Assembly (NCBI GenBank): GCA_946902985.2
Contig: OX336397.1
Location: 190,530,813-190,594,812, forward strand
Direction: 5' to 3'
Length of the DNA: 64,000 nucleotides
Source: Meconema thalassinum
Lineage: Eukaryota > Arthropoda > Insecta > Orthoptera > Tettigoniidae
Shown here: one piece after another, positions 41,573 to 51,130 of the stretch
Layout: each line of letters starts with the position of its first letter
How positions within the stretch are numbered: position 1 is the stretch's first letter
The notes under the pieces: generated by a model
What the model was told of the DNA's origin: nothing
The model's database searches: none
What the model saw: only the letters and a program-made list of their open reading frames with translations
Position numbers and translations under genes: made by a program

Positions 41573-43916
41573 TCTTCTGTTTTCTCCTTGATGGGCAAAT
41601 CTCTTACGTCTTCATAAGTATGTTTCAGATATATAACTTCTGTGACCCACCTAGCGTCATCTAGTAGCGAACCTCTGAAGCTACTCAATTCCTCATCGTG
41701 CAAGAGGACTTACATATCCATCTGGCCACCAGATCTTGTTACTATCGTCAGCTATTTTCTCCTTGAGCAAGAGGACTACGTCTACTGTTTCACTCACCAT
41801 GCTGCGCTAATATCGCCTACTATCAACTCTTAGAAGACCATCCATCAAGAAGAACATTTATTTTTGATAAGTTGGTTATGCTGATATGTATACCTTTTGT
41901 TTCCTACCCCCACTCTCGTCCCTTCCTAGGACCTTCCGTGCTTCGTTGAGCAAGTCTCACTTCTCAGTCGGCAGTTGAAGCAATCAGTTAGGGCTCAACC
42001 AGAGCTAGCCTCCTGACCTAACGAGGCATTTTCTAAATTCCACGCCATGTTGGAACTCTAGGCATCAGTGAGGAACTTCACTTCGACATGCAACAAAGAT
42101 AAGTACCTTCTTCAAGTTTTAACCTCATCTTCATGGTTTTAACTTCCACGTGTTTTTAATGATACTTTTATAGACAGTGTGAAAGTATTTATTTTGGGGC
42201 AATAATCATTCTTCGTGGGATTTGCCATGTTGAGCTTTCGCTTGTATAAGCCGACCTTACCATAAAGAGCTTTTATTAAGCTATTCAAATGAGAAATCCT
42301 CTCACTACGTGGGATATTATCTAATTACCCGCTGTCTATAATTCAACAAGCTAGTTCCTCCGCTGGATTTACATTAGCCCCATTTTACTGCTAAGATTGT
42401 TCTGGAACCTTCCAGATTCTGTACTCAATCTACAAGTCCTGCCGTCATGCATTTCTCACGTACTTGTGAGAATTCTATTTAAAATTGAATTATCTTACTT
42501 CTAAATTACTACATAGTGAAGTTTCGTCCACCGCGGGAATTTTCTATAGCGCATTTAATTGTAACTCACAACTTTCTCAAGAAATAGACTCTCACTTATC
42601 TAGTGAAACCAGTTATTTTCATCATTGCAATAACTTTCTTTTCCATAAACTTTGTGTCTACACAGTGAACTTTTCATATATTTCAAGGAACTATAGTGAA
42701 AACCAGTGCTTGCTCAACTTTTCTACCGTGTCGCGATCGTCCGCTTATATTCAAATAAGGCCATGAACATTTTCCTTAATTCCCATTTCTCTTTCCTAAA
42801 CCTCTTACTAACAATCTGCAATAAACTTTTAATCTAGGTCTGTTCCAATAAGGTGTCATTCCAAGAAGTGCCCTTCCATTTTGTTGGTTTATCATTAAGT
42901 ATCTCTGTATAATTACGTGTCTAGCACACGTTTCAAACTTACATTGTTCCTCCCTTCAAAAGCAGGGAAAACAATTCTCTCAACTCTTGAGTGAGTTATT
43001 TTTTGGTCTCGCTAAATGAAAACTGCCTCATTTAACTTGCGAGTCTTATTCAAAGTATAGGAGGTCTAGAACCTTCCTTTTGATTAACTTTTCAGGTTCA
43101 CAGTAAGTGACCTGCTCTCTTTGTATAAATCTCACAAAGTAATTCTGTTTAAATATAAGAAGTTGTAGGAACTTCCTTTTTATTCTTTATGTTTTCCATT
43201 TTGTTATCTTCGAAGTTGTTATTCTCGTTAGAATGTTCTTTCAGAGGTTTCTTATAGTACACTGCTTGTACTCCTGTAAATGTTAAAACTTTAATTATTC
43301 TATTTTGCCTATTTTATTAAATCTTACCAAGATTTTAATACAAGGTTTAAAAAACCTTAAAAATTGTCATTTGCCTGGAGCAATTTCTGAACGTTGTTGG
43401 AGGTCTGCGACCCCAAATTGTTAACTACATAGAGCATATTTATTTGTTAAAGTTACGCTTCTTTGAATTGTTAAATAAATTAAATATTTGTTTTTGGATT
43501 CATCATTTCTCTGATACTACAGTTAGGCAGGATCCTGGCTTTCCTAGCTCTTCCTAGGTTTATGCCCTCGTTCATGCTCAATAAAGCTTTTACTATCTGT
43601 CTGGCCAGACCATCACCCTTCCCTATAGTACTTTTATTCGTGCTTGGAAGGAAACACACTAAAGCCTCTCTCTGGCAAACTGCCCAAGCCTTAGCTGCGG
43701 TTCCCGTTAGCCTCGACCAAGCTCGTACCTACTTTAGGTATCAAGGTGTTAATTTTCAGTGGCAACTGCCTCTAAAGGTATTTAAAGTGAAGCTTATTAA
43801 TTTTGTGGGACTCTCCTCCTATTTTTCTATCCTTCTTTTTCAATCCCAAATCTACTTCCTTCTCTCAATCATCTTCCCTTGGTGGGTGGGTTATTCCTCA
43901 GCCTATAATCTATCCA
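41482..43916 (+). repeat. Bel-Pao 3' LTR
   Basis: 2435 bp, TGGTGCATTCTTGG to ATAATCTATCCA, same length as the 5' LTR with about six substitutions seen by eye. Followed directly by the target duplication CCAAG at 43917-43921 and the interrupted ATPase gene. Confidence 0.95.
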
Positions 43917-44592
43917 CCAAGCGATAACGTCCCTCACATCGTTCACTCTGTTTATTTATGACCAAACAGGCATGGGGATGATGGTTCCAATACGAAGCAC
44001 ACAATTGCGTGAAAGCTGTAAAGGACATATCTGGATTCACATGATCTTGAAAAATATGATAGAGATTTCTAGAGTCTTGGCGGAAGAGAACGATGAGATT
44101 GGCATTGCCACGAATCAACTGTTTGGGGATTTTGGAATAGGTCTGAGCAAGATAAAAACAATCCACTTGTTTATGGCGTCCCATACTAAAATACTCTTGA
44201 ATAACGGCCTGTCGTTGAGTGGCAATATCATCATAAATTATAATGGAATCTGGTTGAATGCGGTCTGGTTGAATGACATCTTGAGGTGAGGTGAATGTAA
44301 AATAGCCCATGACTTCTTTATTTAACGAAGACATAATTTGTTCCAGATACACCTACAGAGGCTGGTACAAGGATTTGGCAAAAATATAAATATTTTGAAA
44401 TCGTAGGCCATGAGGCGCGGTAATAATGTTCAGCTAAACATTGGTCTTTCCACAACCCGAAGGCCCTACCATAATACATCGAACGGTAGATGGGAATAGG
44501 GTGCCATGACGTTTAGGTTCGCACACGGACAGTGATAGCTCTGAAACCAAATCAGAGACGGGCAAAGCATGGGGTTGTTTCATTAATTCCAT

Positions 44593-44691
44593 TGTGTCAT
44601 CGACTGAGTTATTTTCATGTGTTTATAAGGTTTATATATATATATATATAGGCAAGCGGTGAGTAGGATAGGTTAGTTAACGGCTATCACC
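44593..44691. promoter_or_regulatory. Divergent promoter region with (TA)9
   Basis: The 99 bp between the divergent ATPase (minus) and DVFGR (plus) genes contain TATATATATATATATATA at 44633-44650. A shared bidirectional promoter is inferred from position and the TA tract only. Confidence 0.4.
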
Positions 44692-45300
44692 ATGGACGTG
44701 TTTGGGAGAGCTCGTGTAACCATGGCCACGGCCGCCTCTTTGTCAAAACAGTCACGAGAGGTGGCAACAAAAAGTTATGTCGATCGCAAAGTGCAAAGTG
44801 TCTATCACATGGCCCCGAGACTAACCGCTGAGGGCTATTCAGCCAATCATCATCGTATTATTGATGTGCAAGAGCCTCAAGGCGAAAATGATGTCTGCAC
44901 GAAACGTTATGTGACCTATCAAATGAAAAGGCTTTATAAATTTGTCCCATCTGTATTTTTAGTGTACCTGTCAAATCAAAAACTGGACAATGACAGAAAC
45001 CATTCTCCACCACCACTACCACTGGTGAATGATGATCTTACCTATATGCTTGCTTCCGGTTTAAGTCGTTATCGACTGCATTATGATGGTGTAATTCATA
45101 TTAAATATGCCATGCCTGATGAGAAACATTTAAAAATACAACTAAACGGTGATAGAGTGTTGGCTCACAACCATCAAAGAGTAAATGTTGGAGATGAATT
45201 ATCCTTTAATCTTATGCTTACGTTTGAGGAAAAGGAAGCTGGGAAAACGGTGAATGATTTTCCGCTTTATATAGAATTGGAATATACTGCTATGAAATAA
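44692..45300 (+). CDS. Conserved Polinton DVFGR protein
   Basis: Intact frame of 202 codons from ATG 44692 to TAA 45298. The N-terminus MDVFGRARVTMATAASLSKQ is a signature seen in the first plus-strand structural gene of insect Polintons. A repeated '...RIIDVQEPQGENDVCTKRYV' segment resembles the trimerising shaft of fibre-like proteins, and the C-terminal part (SRYRLHYDGVIHIKYA, LPLYIELEY) is beta-rich. A role as an attachment or spike-type structural protein is inference. It is followed closely by the small basic protein, the protease and the capsid genes on the same strand. Confidence 0.65.
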   Translation: MDVFGRARVTMATAASLSKQSREVATKSYVDRKVQSVYHMAPRLTAEGYSANHHRIIDVQEPQGENDVCTKRYVTYQMKRLYKFVPSVFLVYLSNQKLDNDRNHSPPPLPLVNDDLTYMLASGLSRYRLHYDGVIHIKYAMPDEKHLKIQLNGDRVLAHNHQRVNVGDELSFNLMLTFEEKEAGKTVNDFPLYIELEYTAMK

Positions 45301-45369
45301 GGTTCTCTACGTTAGTTGTTATCGAATGATTGCTGTGAATGGTTCACCAAGTAGCAGCATGGTGAAAAA

Positions 45370-45869
45370 ATGATATGCCATGAACATAAAAAAACAAATC
45401 TCAAAAAGAGAAAAAAGCCAGGTCGGGAACCAAGTCGATCTGCCTCACACCCAGTGTTAAAACGTAAAAAAACTAAAAAAAATCTAAAAAGAATGGCTAT
45501 CGAAAAAGCTTTACAAGCGGTGCGATTGTCTACAGCTCCGATATCGCAGCATCATGTATCGATAAAAAGAAAAGAAAGAAAGAAAGAAAAAAACGTGGGC
45601 GAGTCATTCCTGTAGCTAAGCGTGGGGGTTTTTTGTCGGCTTTATTTGCAGGGTTGGCAGCTTTGGGGTCCCTTTTGGGTGGTGCCAGCGCTGTAGCGAA
45701 AACCATAAAAGCCGTCGAGCAAGGCAGGCAACAACTCAAAGAAAGCGAGCGACACAATAAAACGTTAGATGCCATTGCGATGGGAGCTAGAAATGGCAAT
45801 CCTTTAAAGCCAGTCTTTTATCCACAAGGTAGTGGCCTACCGTCTAAAAAAAATGTCCATCATCGATAA
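45370..45869 (+). pseudogene. Small basic capsid-type protein with hydrophobic segment (adenovirus pVI/pX-like), frameshifted
   Basis: Two overlapping frames make one gene. The first (45370-45615) is very basic (KKRKKPGREPSRSASH). The second (to 45869) contains VIPVAKRGG, a hydrophobic Gly/Ala/Leu segment SALFAGLAALGSLLGGASAV and a helical KAVEQGRQQLKESERHNKTL. The frame changes inside an AAAG/A-rich tract at 45565-45597. This basic-plus-amphipathic design recalls adenovirus minor core and membrane-active proteins and recurs in Polintons next to the protease. The break may be slippage or a sequencing error. Confidence 0.68.
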
Positions 45870-46242
45870 GCGCTTAAGGCAACTGCCTCGTCATGCCATG
45901 ACCCATGAAGAAGTGGAAAGCTATGCCAAACAACTAAAGATTTCTCATTTTCTAGGTGTATTTATGCGAAATGAATTACCCAAAGCACCGTGGAAAGAAA
46001 AACGAGCCATGATGAATTTAGATGATGATGCAGGCCCAGGAACCCATTTTGTAGCCTATGTGAAACAAGGTTTCACAGTATGGTACTTTGACAGTTATGG
46101 AAATTTACCACCTCCTATCGACTTGCTACGTTATTCGGGAAACCGGGTAAAGATATTCTATAATGTGAATCGTCAACAAACCTTAGACAGTCAAGAGTGT
46201 GGCCGTTTGAGTTTACATTTTTTATATAAGAGATCGCGTTAA
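45853..46242 (+). CDS. pro: Adenain-like cysteine protease
   Basis: Open frame of 129 codons from ATG 45853, which overlaps the end of the previous gene; an upstream GTG at 45832 is less likely. Catalytic residues are visible in the adenain order: His in GPGTHFVAYV, an acidic residue in VWYFDSYGN, Gln in VNRQQTLDSQ, and Cys in SQECGRLSLHFL. The N-terminal LKISHFLGVFMRNELP block is also typical. It would process capsid precursors during virion maturation. The length is slightly short of related Polinton proteases, so the C-terminus may be trimmed. Confidence 0.9.
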   Translation: MSIIDKRLRQLPRHAMTHEEVESYAKQLKISHFLGVFMRNELPKAPWKEKRAMMNLDDDAGPGTHFVAYVKQGFTVWYFDSYGNLPPPIDLLRYSGNRVKIFYNVNRQQTLDSQECGRLSLHFLYKRSR

Positions 46243-46260
46243 GCCAACAGTTTCATCATT

Positions 46261-46987
46261 ATGAATGTCAACGCCAAGACCTTTACCGTGCACAGTCGCG
46301 GGCCTGAAGTGTCCCTGGATTTTTCCCCCCCCCATTGAATTGCAACCAGAACACTCCTATGTGCTAGGATTAATTTCTTTGGAAAGTTACAACAGAATTT
46401 ACAATATTCAAGTGGATATTAATGACAAATTTTATTATGATGATTATATGTTGACACTACCCCCTGGAGGTTATACCATAGACGATGTGCATGAGGCCAT
46501 TAGTGTGTCGATGATAAAACAATTTGGTGTCAAACCATTTGCGGATGGGACACACAAATTTGAACTTACAGCCAATACAATAACTCATCGCTGTCGTATT
46601 TTCTCTACGTTTAACATTGACTTTGAAACACGAGTTCATTCTATTGGTCCTTTATTAGGATTTAAACCAAGAGTGTTGGCAGCTCAGCAACCCCATGAAT
46701 CAGATTATCCAGTGAAATTCATCGAGGACCATCACATTTCTCTAACTTGCAATATTATTAGAGACGTATTTACGAATCAAGAACAAAGCCATTCCCTGTA
46801 TGATTTTATTGTCACCTCTCCTTGCGGCTATATTATTCGTGAAAACCCTTCAGTGGTTCTCTATCATCCTGTGTGTGTCAGTGATATTAGTAATATTACC
46901 TTACGCTTAGTGAATAGAAACCAACAACTGATTGCTTTGGACGCCAACACCCCTGTGACCTACAAGTTGGTTTTAAAGACGCTATGA
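46261..46987 (+). pseudogene. Penton (single jelly-roll minor capsid protein), frameshifted at a C9 run
   Basis: ATG at 46261 (MNVNAKTFTVHSRGPEVSLD). The frame is shifted at a run of nine Cs (46325-46333), after which the long second frame continues IELQPEHSYVLGLISLESYN, a GGYTIDDVHEAIS block, RVHSIGPLLGFKPRV, HHISLTCNIIRD and VTYKLVLKTL to TGA 46985. The content and place between protease and major capsid match the Polinton penton, which forms capsid vertices. Apart from the homopolymer the gene looks complete, about 240 residues. Confidence 0.85.
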
Positions 46988-47175
46988 AATGTATCTATAA
47001 AGCAACAACAACGTCTACGAGGTCGGTTAGTTGCCCCCCGTGTATGAAACGGTTGACACGAGTAAACCGACAACGCTTACAACGCATTGGTTATACGCTA
47101 CACCCCAATCATGAACAAAGAGCTGTTGCAAGTGTTAAATCCCATACAAGTGGAAGATGGCGTCGTGCGCATTGA
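46984..47175 (+). CDS. Short basic conserved Polinton protein
   Basis: ATG overlaps the penton stop (ATGA). MKCIYKATTTSTR, then CMKRLTRVNRQRLQRIGYTL. A short Lys/Arg-rich protein with an 'RLT..N...L..IG' motif is common just before the major capsid gene in insect Polintons. The last ~20 codons overlap the capsid gene start, suggesting its original stop was lost. Function unknown. Confidence 0.5.
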   Translation: MKCIYKATTTSTRSVSCPPCMKRLTRVNRQRLQRIGYTLHPNHEQRAVASVKSHTSGRWRRAH

Positions 47176-48328
47176 TATGCATTCCTATCAACCTCAAGCA
47201 ACAGGATTGAATAACAATGACGAGATTCAATTCATTATTAACAATCAAGATATTTTTACTCTACCTCATGAAAGTGTCCTTCAAATTGAGGGTAAATTGA
47301 TGAAAGCAGATGGCAGTACGCCCACAACGTCTGCGTTGGCGAATCATGGTTTGGCTTTTCTGTTATCTGAAGTACGTTATGTGATAAATGATATTGTCAT
47401 AGATATGACTCGAAATGTGGGCATGACTAGTCTTATGAAATTATATCCATCCTATAGCGAGGAGGGAAGTAAAACGCTTTCTATGGCAGGATGGTGTCCC
47501 AACAGTAGCAATAACTGGCTAGTTCATACCGATGCCACTTTTACAGGCTTTCTACCCTTAAAATTACTCCTTGCCTTTGCCGAAGATCACAAGCGTATTA
47601 TTTTAAACGCAAGACAAAGTGTGTATCTGGTGAGAGACCGCAGTGATTATAATGCACTGAAAGGAGCCTCTGACCAAGTGATAGACTCAAAAATTCAACT
47701 GCTTCGATTACTATGGAAAGTGCCCCATGTGACGCTATCGGATCGTAAATAGCTAAGCATGTTAAATTTGGTGCAAAAAGATAAAGCCTTGCCTATCGCC
47801 TTTCGAAGTTGGTGTCTACATGAATACCCCTTGCTGCCTACCACAGACACACATAGTTGGAGTGTCAAATCGACTCGCTCTACCGAGAGACCCCTCTATG
47901 TTATTATTGGTTTTTAAACCAATAGAAAATACCAACAAAGCAAAGATGTTACCTTGTTTGATCACATTCACTTGAGAAATATACGACTATTTTTAAATAA
48001 TGTTTGCTTTCCCTATGAGGGGTTGGAACTCAATTTTTCAAAAAATAAGTTTGGCCCCCTTTATGATATGTTCGCTAAATTTCAATCGTCTTATTATGAA
48101 AAACAGGATTGTCCTATGTTGTCGCCACAAGGGTTTAAAGCAAAAGCACCACTGATTGTTTTCGACTGTTCGTATCTAGAAGAATCTATGAAAATCACCA
48201 CCATTGATTTAAGGGTAGATTTTGAAACACAAGAAAATGTCCCAAACCATACCAGTGCCTACTGTTTGATTATTCATGCTAGACAAGTGAAATATCATCC
48301 TTTGTCCAATTATGTCACCAGCATGTAA
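47111..48328 (+). pseudogene. mcp: Major capsid protein (double jelly-roll), two nonsense codons
   Basis: One frame from ATG 47111 (MNKELLQVLNPIQVEDGVVR) to TAA 48326, about 405 codons, with TAG at 47750-47752 and TAA at 47915-47917. Landmarks: DEIQFIINNQDIFTLPHESV, a SEVRYVINDIVIDMTRNVG strand, FTGFLPLKLLLAFAEDHKRI, then DHIHLRNIRLFLNNVCFPYE, and KITTIDLRVDFETQ near the end. The order and size match hexon-like Polinton capsid proteins that build the icosahedral shell. Both stops are single-base lesions in otherwise well-kept sequence, so decay is limited. Confidence 0.88.
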
Positions 48329-48375
48329 GCCATCTGTGGTCGAATGAAAAAAAAAGATCATCATTCATAGGATTG

Positions 48376-48846
48376 ATGATGAGCGTCTGCATGCACAGTA
48401 TCTGTTGCGCTCTGGCACTGTGCGCACATACAACAACAACAAACATCATGTGTCCCTCAATAAGCAACAGTAACAACGACAACAACGTGACAGACAAACC
48501 ATGGAATTTAAAATGTGAATTTAATCGTTTGAAAACTTTTGAAACATGGACAGTTCCCTTTATGGATTGTGGAGAATTGGCTGCGAGCGGATTTTATTAC
48601 TTAAAACGTGGGGATGTGGTCAAGTGTATTTTTTGCAACATTGAAATTGGAAAGTCGGAAATAGGGAATCGACCCTTTAGCGATCATCAGCGATGGAGTC
48701 CATCCTGCCCTTACCTCAATCGCTATGATGTTGGCAATATTCCATGGAGTTTGAATTATCCTGTTATTGTACCAGACCCTGGAAAACTAGGAGATACCTG
48801 TGGACCGTATGTGCAAACTATTCATTTGAATGCTGTTCCAAATTAA
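48376..48846 (+). CDS. BIR-domain (IAP-like) protein
   Basis: Open frame of about 156 codons; ATG candidates are at 48376, 48379 and 48448. After a low-complexity Asn/Thr/Ser N-terminus, the BIR domain reads FNRLKTFETWTV, LAASGFYYLKRGDVVKCIFC and then DHQRWSPSCPYL. The zinc ligands C-x2-C...H-x6-C and the Gly of GFYY are all present. No RING follows. BIR proteins block cell death by binding caspases or their regulators; a virus-like element carrying one would plausibly delay host apoptosis, which is inference. It lies in the capsid gene run and is intact, unlike its neighbours. Confidence 0.88.
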   Translation: MMSVCMHSICCALALCAHTTTTNIMCPSISNSNNDNNVTDKPWNLKCEFNRLKTFETWTVPFMDCGELAASGFYYLKRGDVVKCIFCNIEIGKSEIGNRPFSDHQRWSPSCPYLNRYDVGNIPWSLNYPVIVPDPGKLGDTCGPYVQTIHLNAVPN

Positions 48847-49041
48847 GCCAACAAACTTTTTGTAATAAAAGTGTAAGTGATTTTTTTTTGTTATGAATAA
48901 AACCTCAAAAAATATTTATCTCTTGTTCAATTCATTTGTTTCTTTTTTTCCTAAAGTCCTTTGACTTTGCCATGTTAAACCATGGCATGGGTTAGTTGTT
49001 GATTAGACGTCAATGAGGTAACAAGTATAAATTAAAAAAGC

Positions 49042-49608
49042 ATGATGCGTACACTCATCGTGGATTGTCAGGGGTGTAAAATTGTAGACAACAAATTTAT
49101 ATTTAAGGAAGTCGCTTTTATCGATTGTAGTACGTTTTGGGTGTCCAACTCTATTCATTTGGTGTTTAAACCTCCCTATGCTTTCGAGTTGCTTAGTGAA
49201 AAAGATAAAAAACAGAGCCAATGGATTGAAAATCATTTGCAGTTAGCATGGAACAAGGGTGATATTTCTTACAAGTATCTTGACATTGTCATGAAAGCCC
49301 ATTTGTCCTCGGGCAATGTCTTATTTGTTAAAGGGAGTGAAAAACGCCAGTGGCTTCAACCATTTTTACCCTCTCACTGTCAATGTATTGACCTTTTAGT
49401 TCTGGGTTGTCCATCCCTGCAAACGCCCATGGACACTTGTCCTTGCGACAATATTCAGAATAAAGCCTTAGCGCATGCATGGCAATTGTTTCATTGGCTC
49501 ACCACGAGTGCTTGTTGGGAGTTGTTCAATAAAATTAAAACTGAAAGTGTATCGTCCAATGATAGCAGTGAGACGTGTACACGTGAAGTGATAACATCAA
49601 CGTTATAG
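49042..49608 (+). CDS. Conserved Polinton protein of unknown function (possible RNase H-like fold)
   Basis: Intact frame of 188 codons, ATG at 49042 or 49045. TLIVDCQGCKIVDNKFIFKE, then HLVFKPPYAFELLSEKDK, WIENHLQLAWNKGDISYKYL, VLFVKGSEKRQWLQPF and IDLLVLGCPSL. The 'VD.QG', 'VKG.EK..WL' and 'D...LGCPSL' blocks recur in a protein common in insect Polintons and related elements. The Asp-bearing strands suggest an RNase H-like/exonuclease fold, which is a guess. Function is not established. It follows the BIR gene and precedes a small broken frame. Confidence 0.65.
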   Translation: MMRTLIVDCQGCKIVDNKFIFKEVAFIDCSTFWVSNSIHLVFKPPYAFELLSEKDKKQSQWIENHLQLAWNKGDISYKYLDIVMKAHLSSGNVLFVKGSEKRQWLQPFLPSHCQCIDLLVLGCPSLQTPMDTCPCDNIQNKALAHAWQLFHWLTTSACWELFNKIKTESVSSNDSSETCTREVITSTL

Positions 49609-49610
49609 AC

Positions 49611-49912
49611 ATGGACGCCACTACAATCGACAAGGCTATTGGAAAATTCTTTGTGTGCAAGAAAAAACTGAATAGCTTTACACAACATGAATTATTAGCA
49701 CTACCTAAATCATTTCTTTTTATGTTGCTGCCAACGCTGTCAATGAAATTTGGGAAAAGGCGCCTGCCGAGTGGACTAACGACTCTGTATTGAGTGAGCT
49801 ACAACCATGCAGTCATTTTTTCCCATCACAAGCAATTAACCATGTCAAAAATACCTTCCATTCGACAGTGTGCCACATGCCAATTAATGAAATTATATCA
49901 TGGTCATAAAAC
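49611..49912 (+). pseudogene. Small hypothetical frame, probably frameshifted
   Basis: ATG 49611 begins MDATTIDKAIGKFFVCKKKL in one frame. From about 49728 another frame carries a plausible continuation (NAVNEIWEKAPAEW, then SHFFPSQAINHVK) up to TAA 49910. Neither part has a domain I recognise. It overlaps the start of the PLA2-like gene. Confidence 0.4.
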
Positions 49913-50471
49913 TCAGTGTAAAGACATTGTTACATCATTCCATGGCTGTCATGCGGAAAACAACCACCTCCTACCATGCTCGTCAGCAGCCGCCGACAAA
50001 CAACAACAACAACAACAACAACAAGAACAACAACAAGAAGAACAACAAAAAAAGTGTTTTTCACCGATTGAAACCTCTATGGAACGAAGGAAGCTTGTAG
50101 TTCAACGTGACCGTTAGAAACCTCTATGTCCCAGGTGTACTGGCCGTGGAATTTTTTATAACATTATTAAAAACTTACCATTCGAAGCTCACTTACCTGC
50201 TTACAGCTTTTGCAGCCTTGGTACTCGTCTTCAAGATCGTTTGAGGAGAGGGGATATGGGAATCAATGCTTTGGATCATGCATGCCTTAATCACGATAAA
50301 GCCTATGAAAACAGTGATCCCACACTAAGACGCATTGCCGACAAAGTCTTGTTAAGCATTGCCAAGCAACGATTAACAGCTTCAGATGCCAGTCTAGCAG
50401 AACGAATGGCAGCATTTGTAGTGTTTGGTGCTATGAAGAGCAAATTACTTTTATCTAGATATGGACTTTAA
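49839..50471 (+). pseudogene. Phospholipase A2-like (parvovirus VP1u-type) protein, one nonsense codon
   Basis: One frame from ATG 49839 to TAA 50469, about 210 codons, with TAG at 50115-50117. The N-terminus has Cys pairs (CATCQLM, HGCHAEN) and a Gln-rich run. After the stop: PLCPRCTGRG, then YSFCSLGTRLQDRLRRGDMG and NALDHACLNHDKAYENSD, the His-Asp catalytic pair and Tyr of the PLA2 fold. The usual Gly-Pro-Gly calcium loop reads Ser-Leu-Gly here, so activity is doubtful. PLA2 domains help parvoviruses leave endosomes; the same role in this element is inference. A piece of its 3' end is duplicated at 50858-50897. Confidence 0.8.
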
Positions 50472-51120
50472 CGTAATGAATTTACCTAAAAAAATGTATA
50501 GTATCACTGTTATCATGACAAAAAATAAATAAAAAGACAAGAGTCCATGTTGTGTTTTTTTCCATTATTATTATTCACTCTTAGTTTCATTATTATAATT
50601 ATAAATAAAATGAATAAAATGTTATAAATGACAAACAATAAAAAAGGGACAGCAGTGCATTGTTATAAAAAATTACTAATTGTAGTAAATCTATTTTTCA
50701 ATCGCAAACAATAAAAAAGGGCAAAAGTTCATTATTTTAACTAATAGTTTCATTATTATTATTGTTATAAAAAATTATATATACATGGTAATTGTACTAA
50801 ACCTATTTTTTTAAATCACAAACAATCAAAGAAAGGACAAAAGTCCATCATTATTCATCAGCTTCAAATGCCAGTCTAGCAGAACGAATGACAGCATGAA
50901 ATCTTTATCTACTCTAGAACCAGGTTGTTTTTGTTAAACGCTTATTATTGAATAAAATAACATGTTACTAGAATTTGATCATTATAAATTTTAATCATTA
51001 TAATAAAAAATTGCTTAAAAATTGCTATTAATGCTATTTTAAATTACAAACAATAAAAAAAGGACAAAAGTCCATCATTTTAACTAATAGTTTCATTATT
51101 ATTATAAAAGTCACGGCTAG
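50472..51120. repeat. Imperfect tandem copies of the PLA2-gene 3' flank
   Basis: CAAACAATAAAAAAGG-(G)ACAAAAGTCCATCATT recurs near 50630, 50705, 50818 and 51048, and a weaker version near 50520. Between two of them, GCTTCAAATGCCAGTCTAGC (50861 on) copies the coding end of the PLA2-like gene (50376-50418). Downstream duplication with decay. Confidence 0.75.
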
Positions 51121-51130
51121 CGTACAATGA

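Larger units (their letters stand above)
35017..43916 (+). mobile_element. Young Bel-Pao LTR retrotransposon, internally deleted
   Basis: 8900 bp with LTRs 35017-37451 and 41482-43916, each 2435 bp and TG...CA bounded. The target duplication CCAAG lies at 35012-35016 and 43917-43921. Only about six LTR differences are visible in 2435 bp, so insertion was recent. Gag-protease is at 37717-39876 and the integrase C-terminus at about 41000-41460; the reverse transcriptase and RNase H core is not recognisable in the 1.2 kb between. It is therefore probably a deletion derivative mobilised in trans. It sits inside the ATPase gene of Polinton 2. Confidence 0.95.
34986..44592 (-). pseudogene. FtsK/HerA-type packaging ATPase, split by the Bel-Pao element and with two TAG codons
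   Basis: Minus-strand gene starting at ATG 44592. It shows the Walker A motif GPSGCGKT (about 44446-44470) and Walker B SIIIYDDI (about 44230-44255), then the segment ending CEGRYRL at 43922. The remaining C-terminal codons (GFDHFISV, stop at 34986-34988) lie left of the Bel-Pao insertion, at 34986-35016. TAG codons at 44434-44436 and 44353-44355 interrupt the N-terminal third. Related ATPases pump viral genomes into capsids in Polintons, adenovirus-like and NCLDV elements. The stops predate or accompany the decay of the element; the insertion is much younger, judging from the LTRs. Confidence 0.88.

Noticed and set aside
34644..48000. Reassigned stop codons in Polinton 2
   Set aside because: Both TAG and TAA interrupt genes while the same codons end intact genes; frameshifts also occur, so ordinary decay is simpler.
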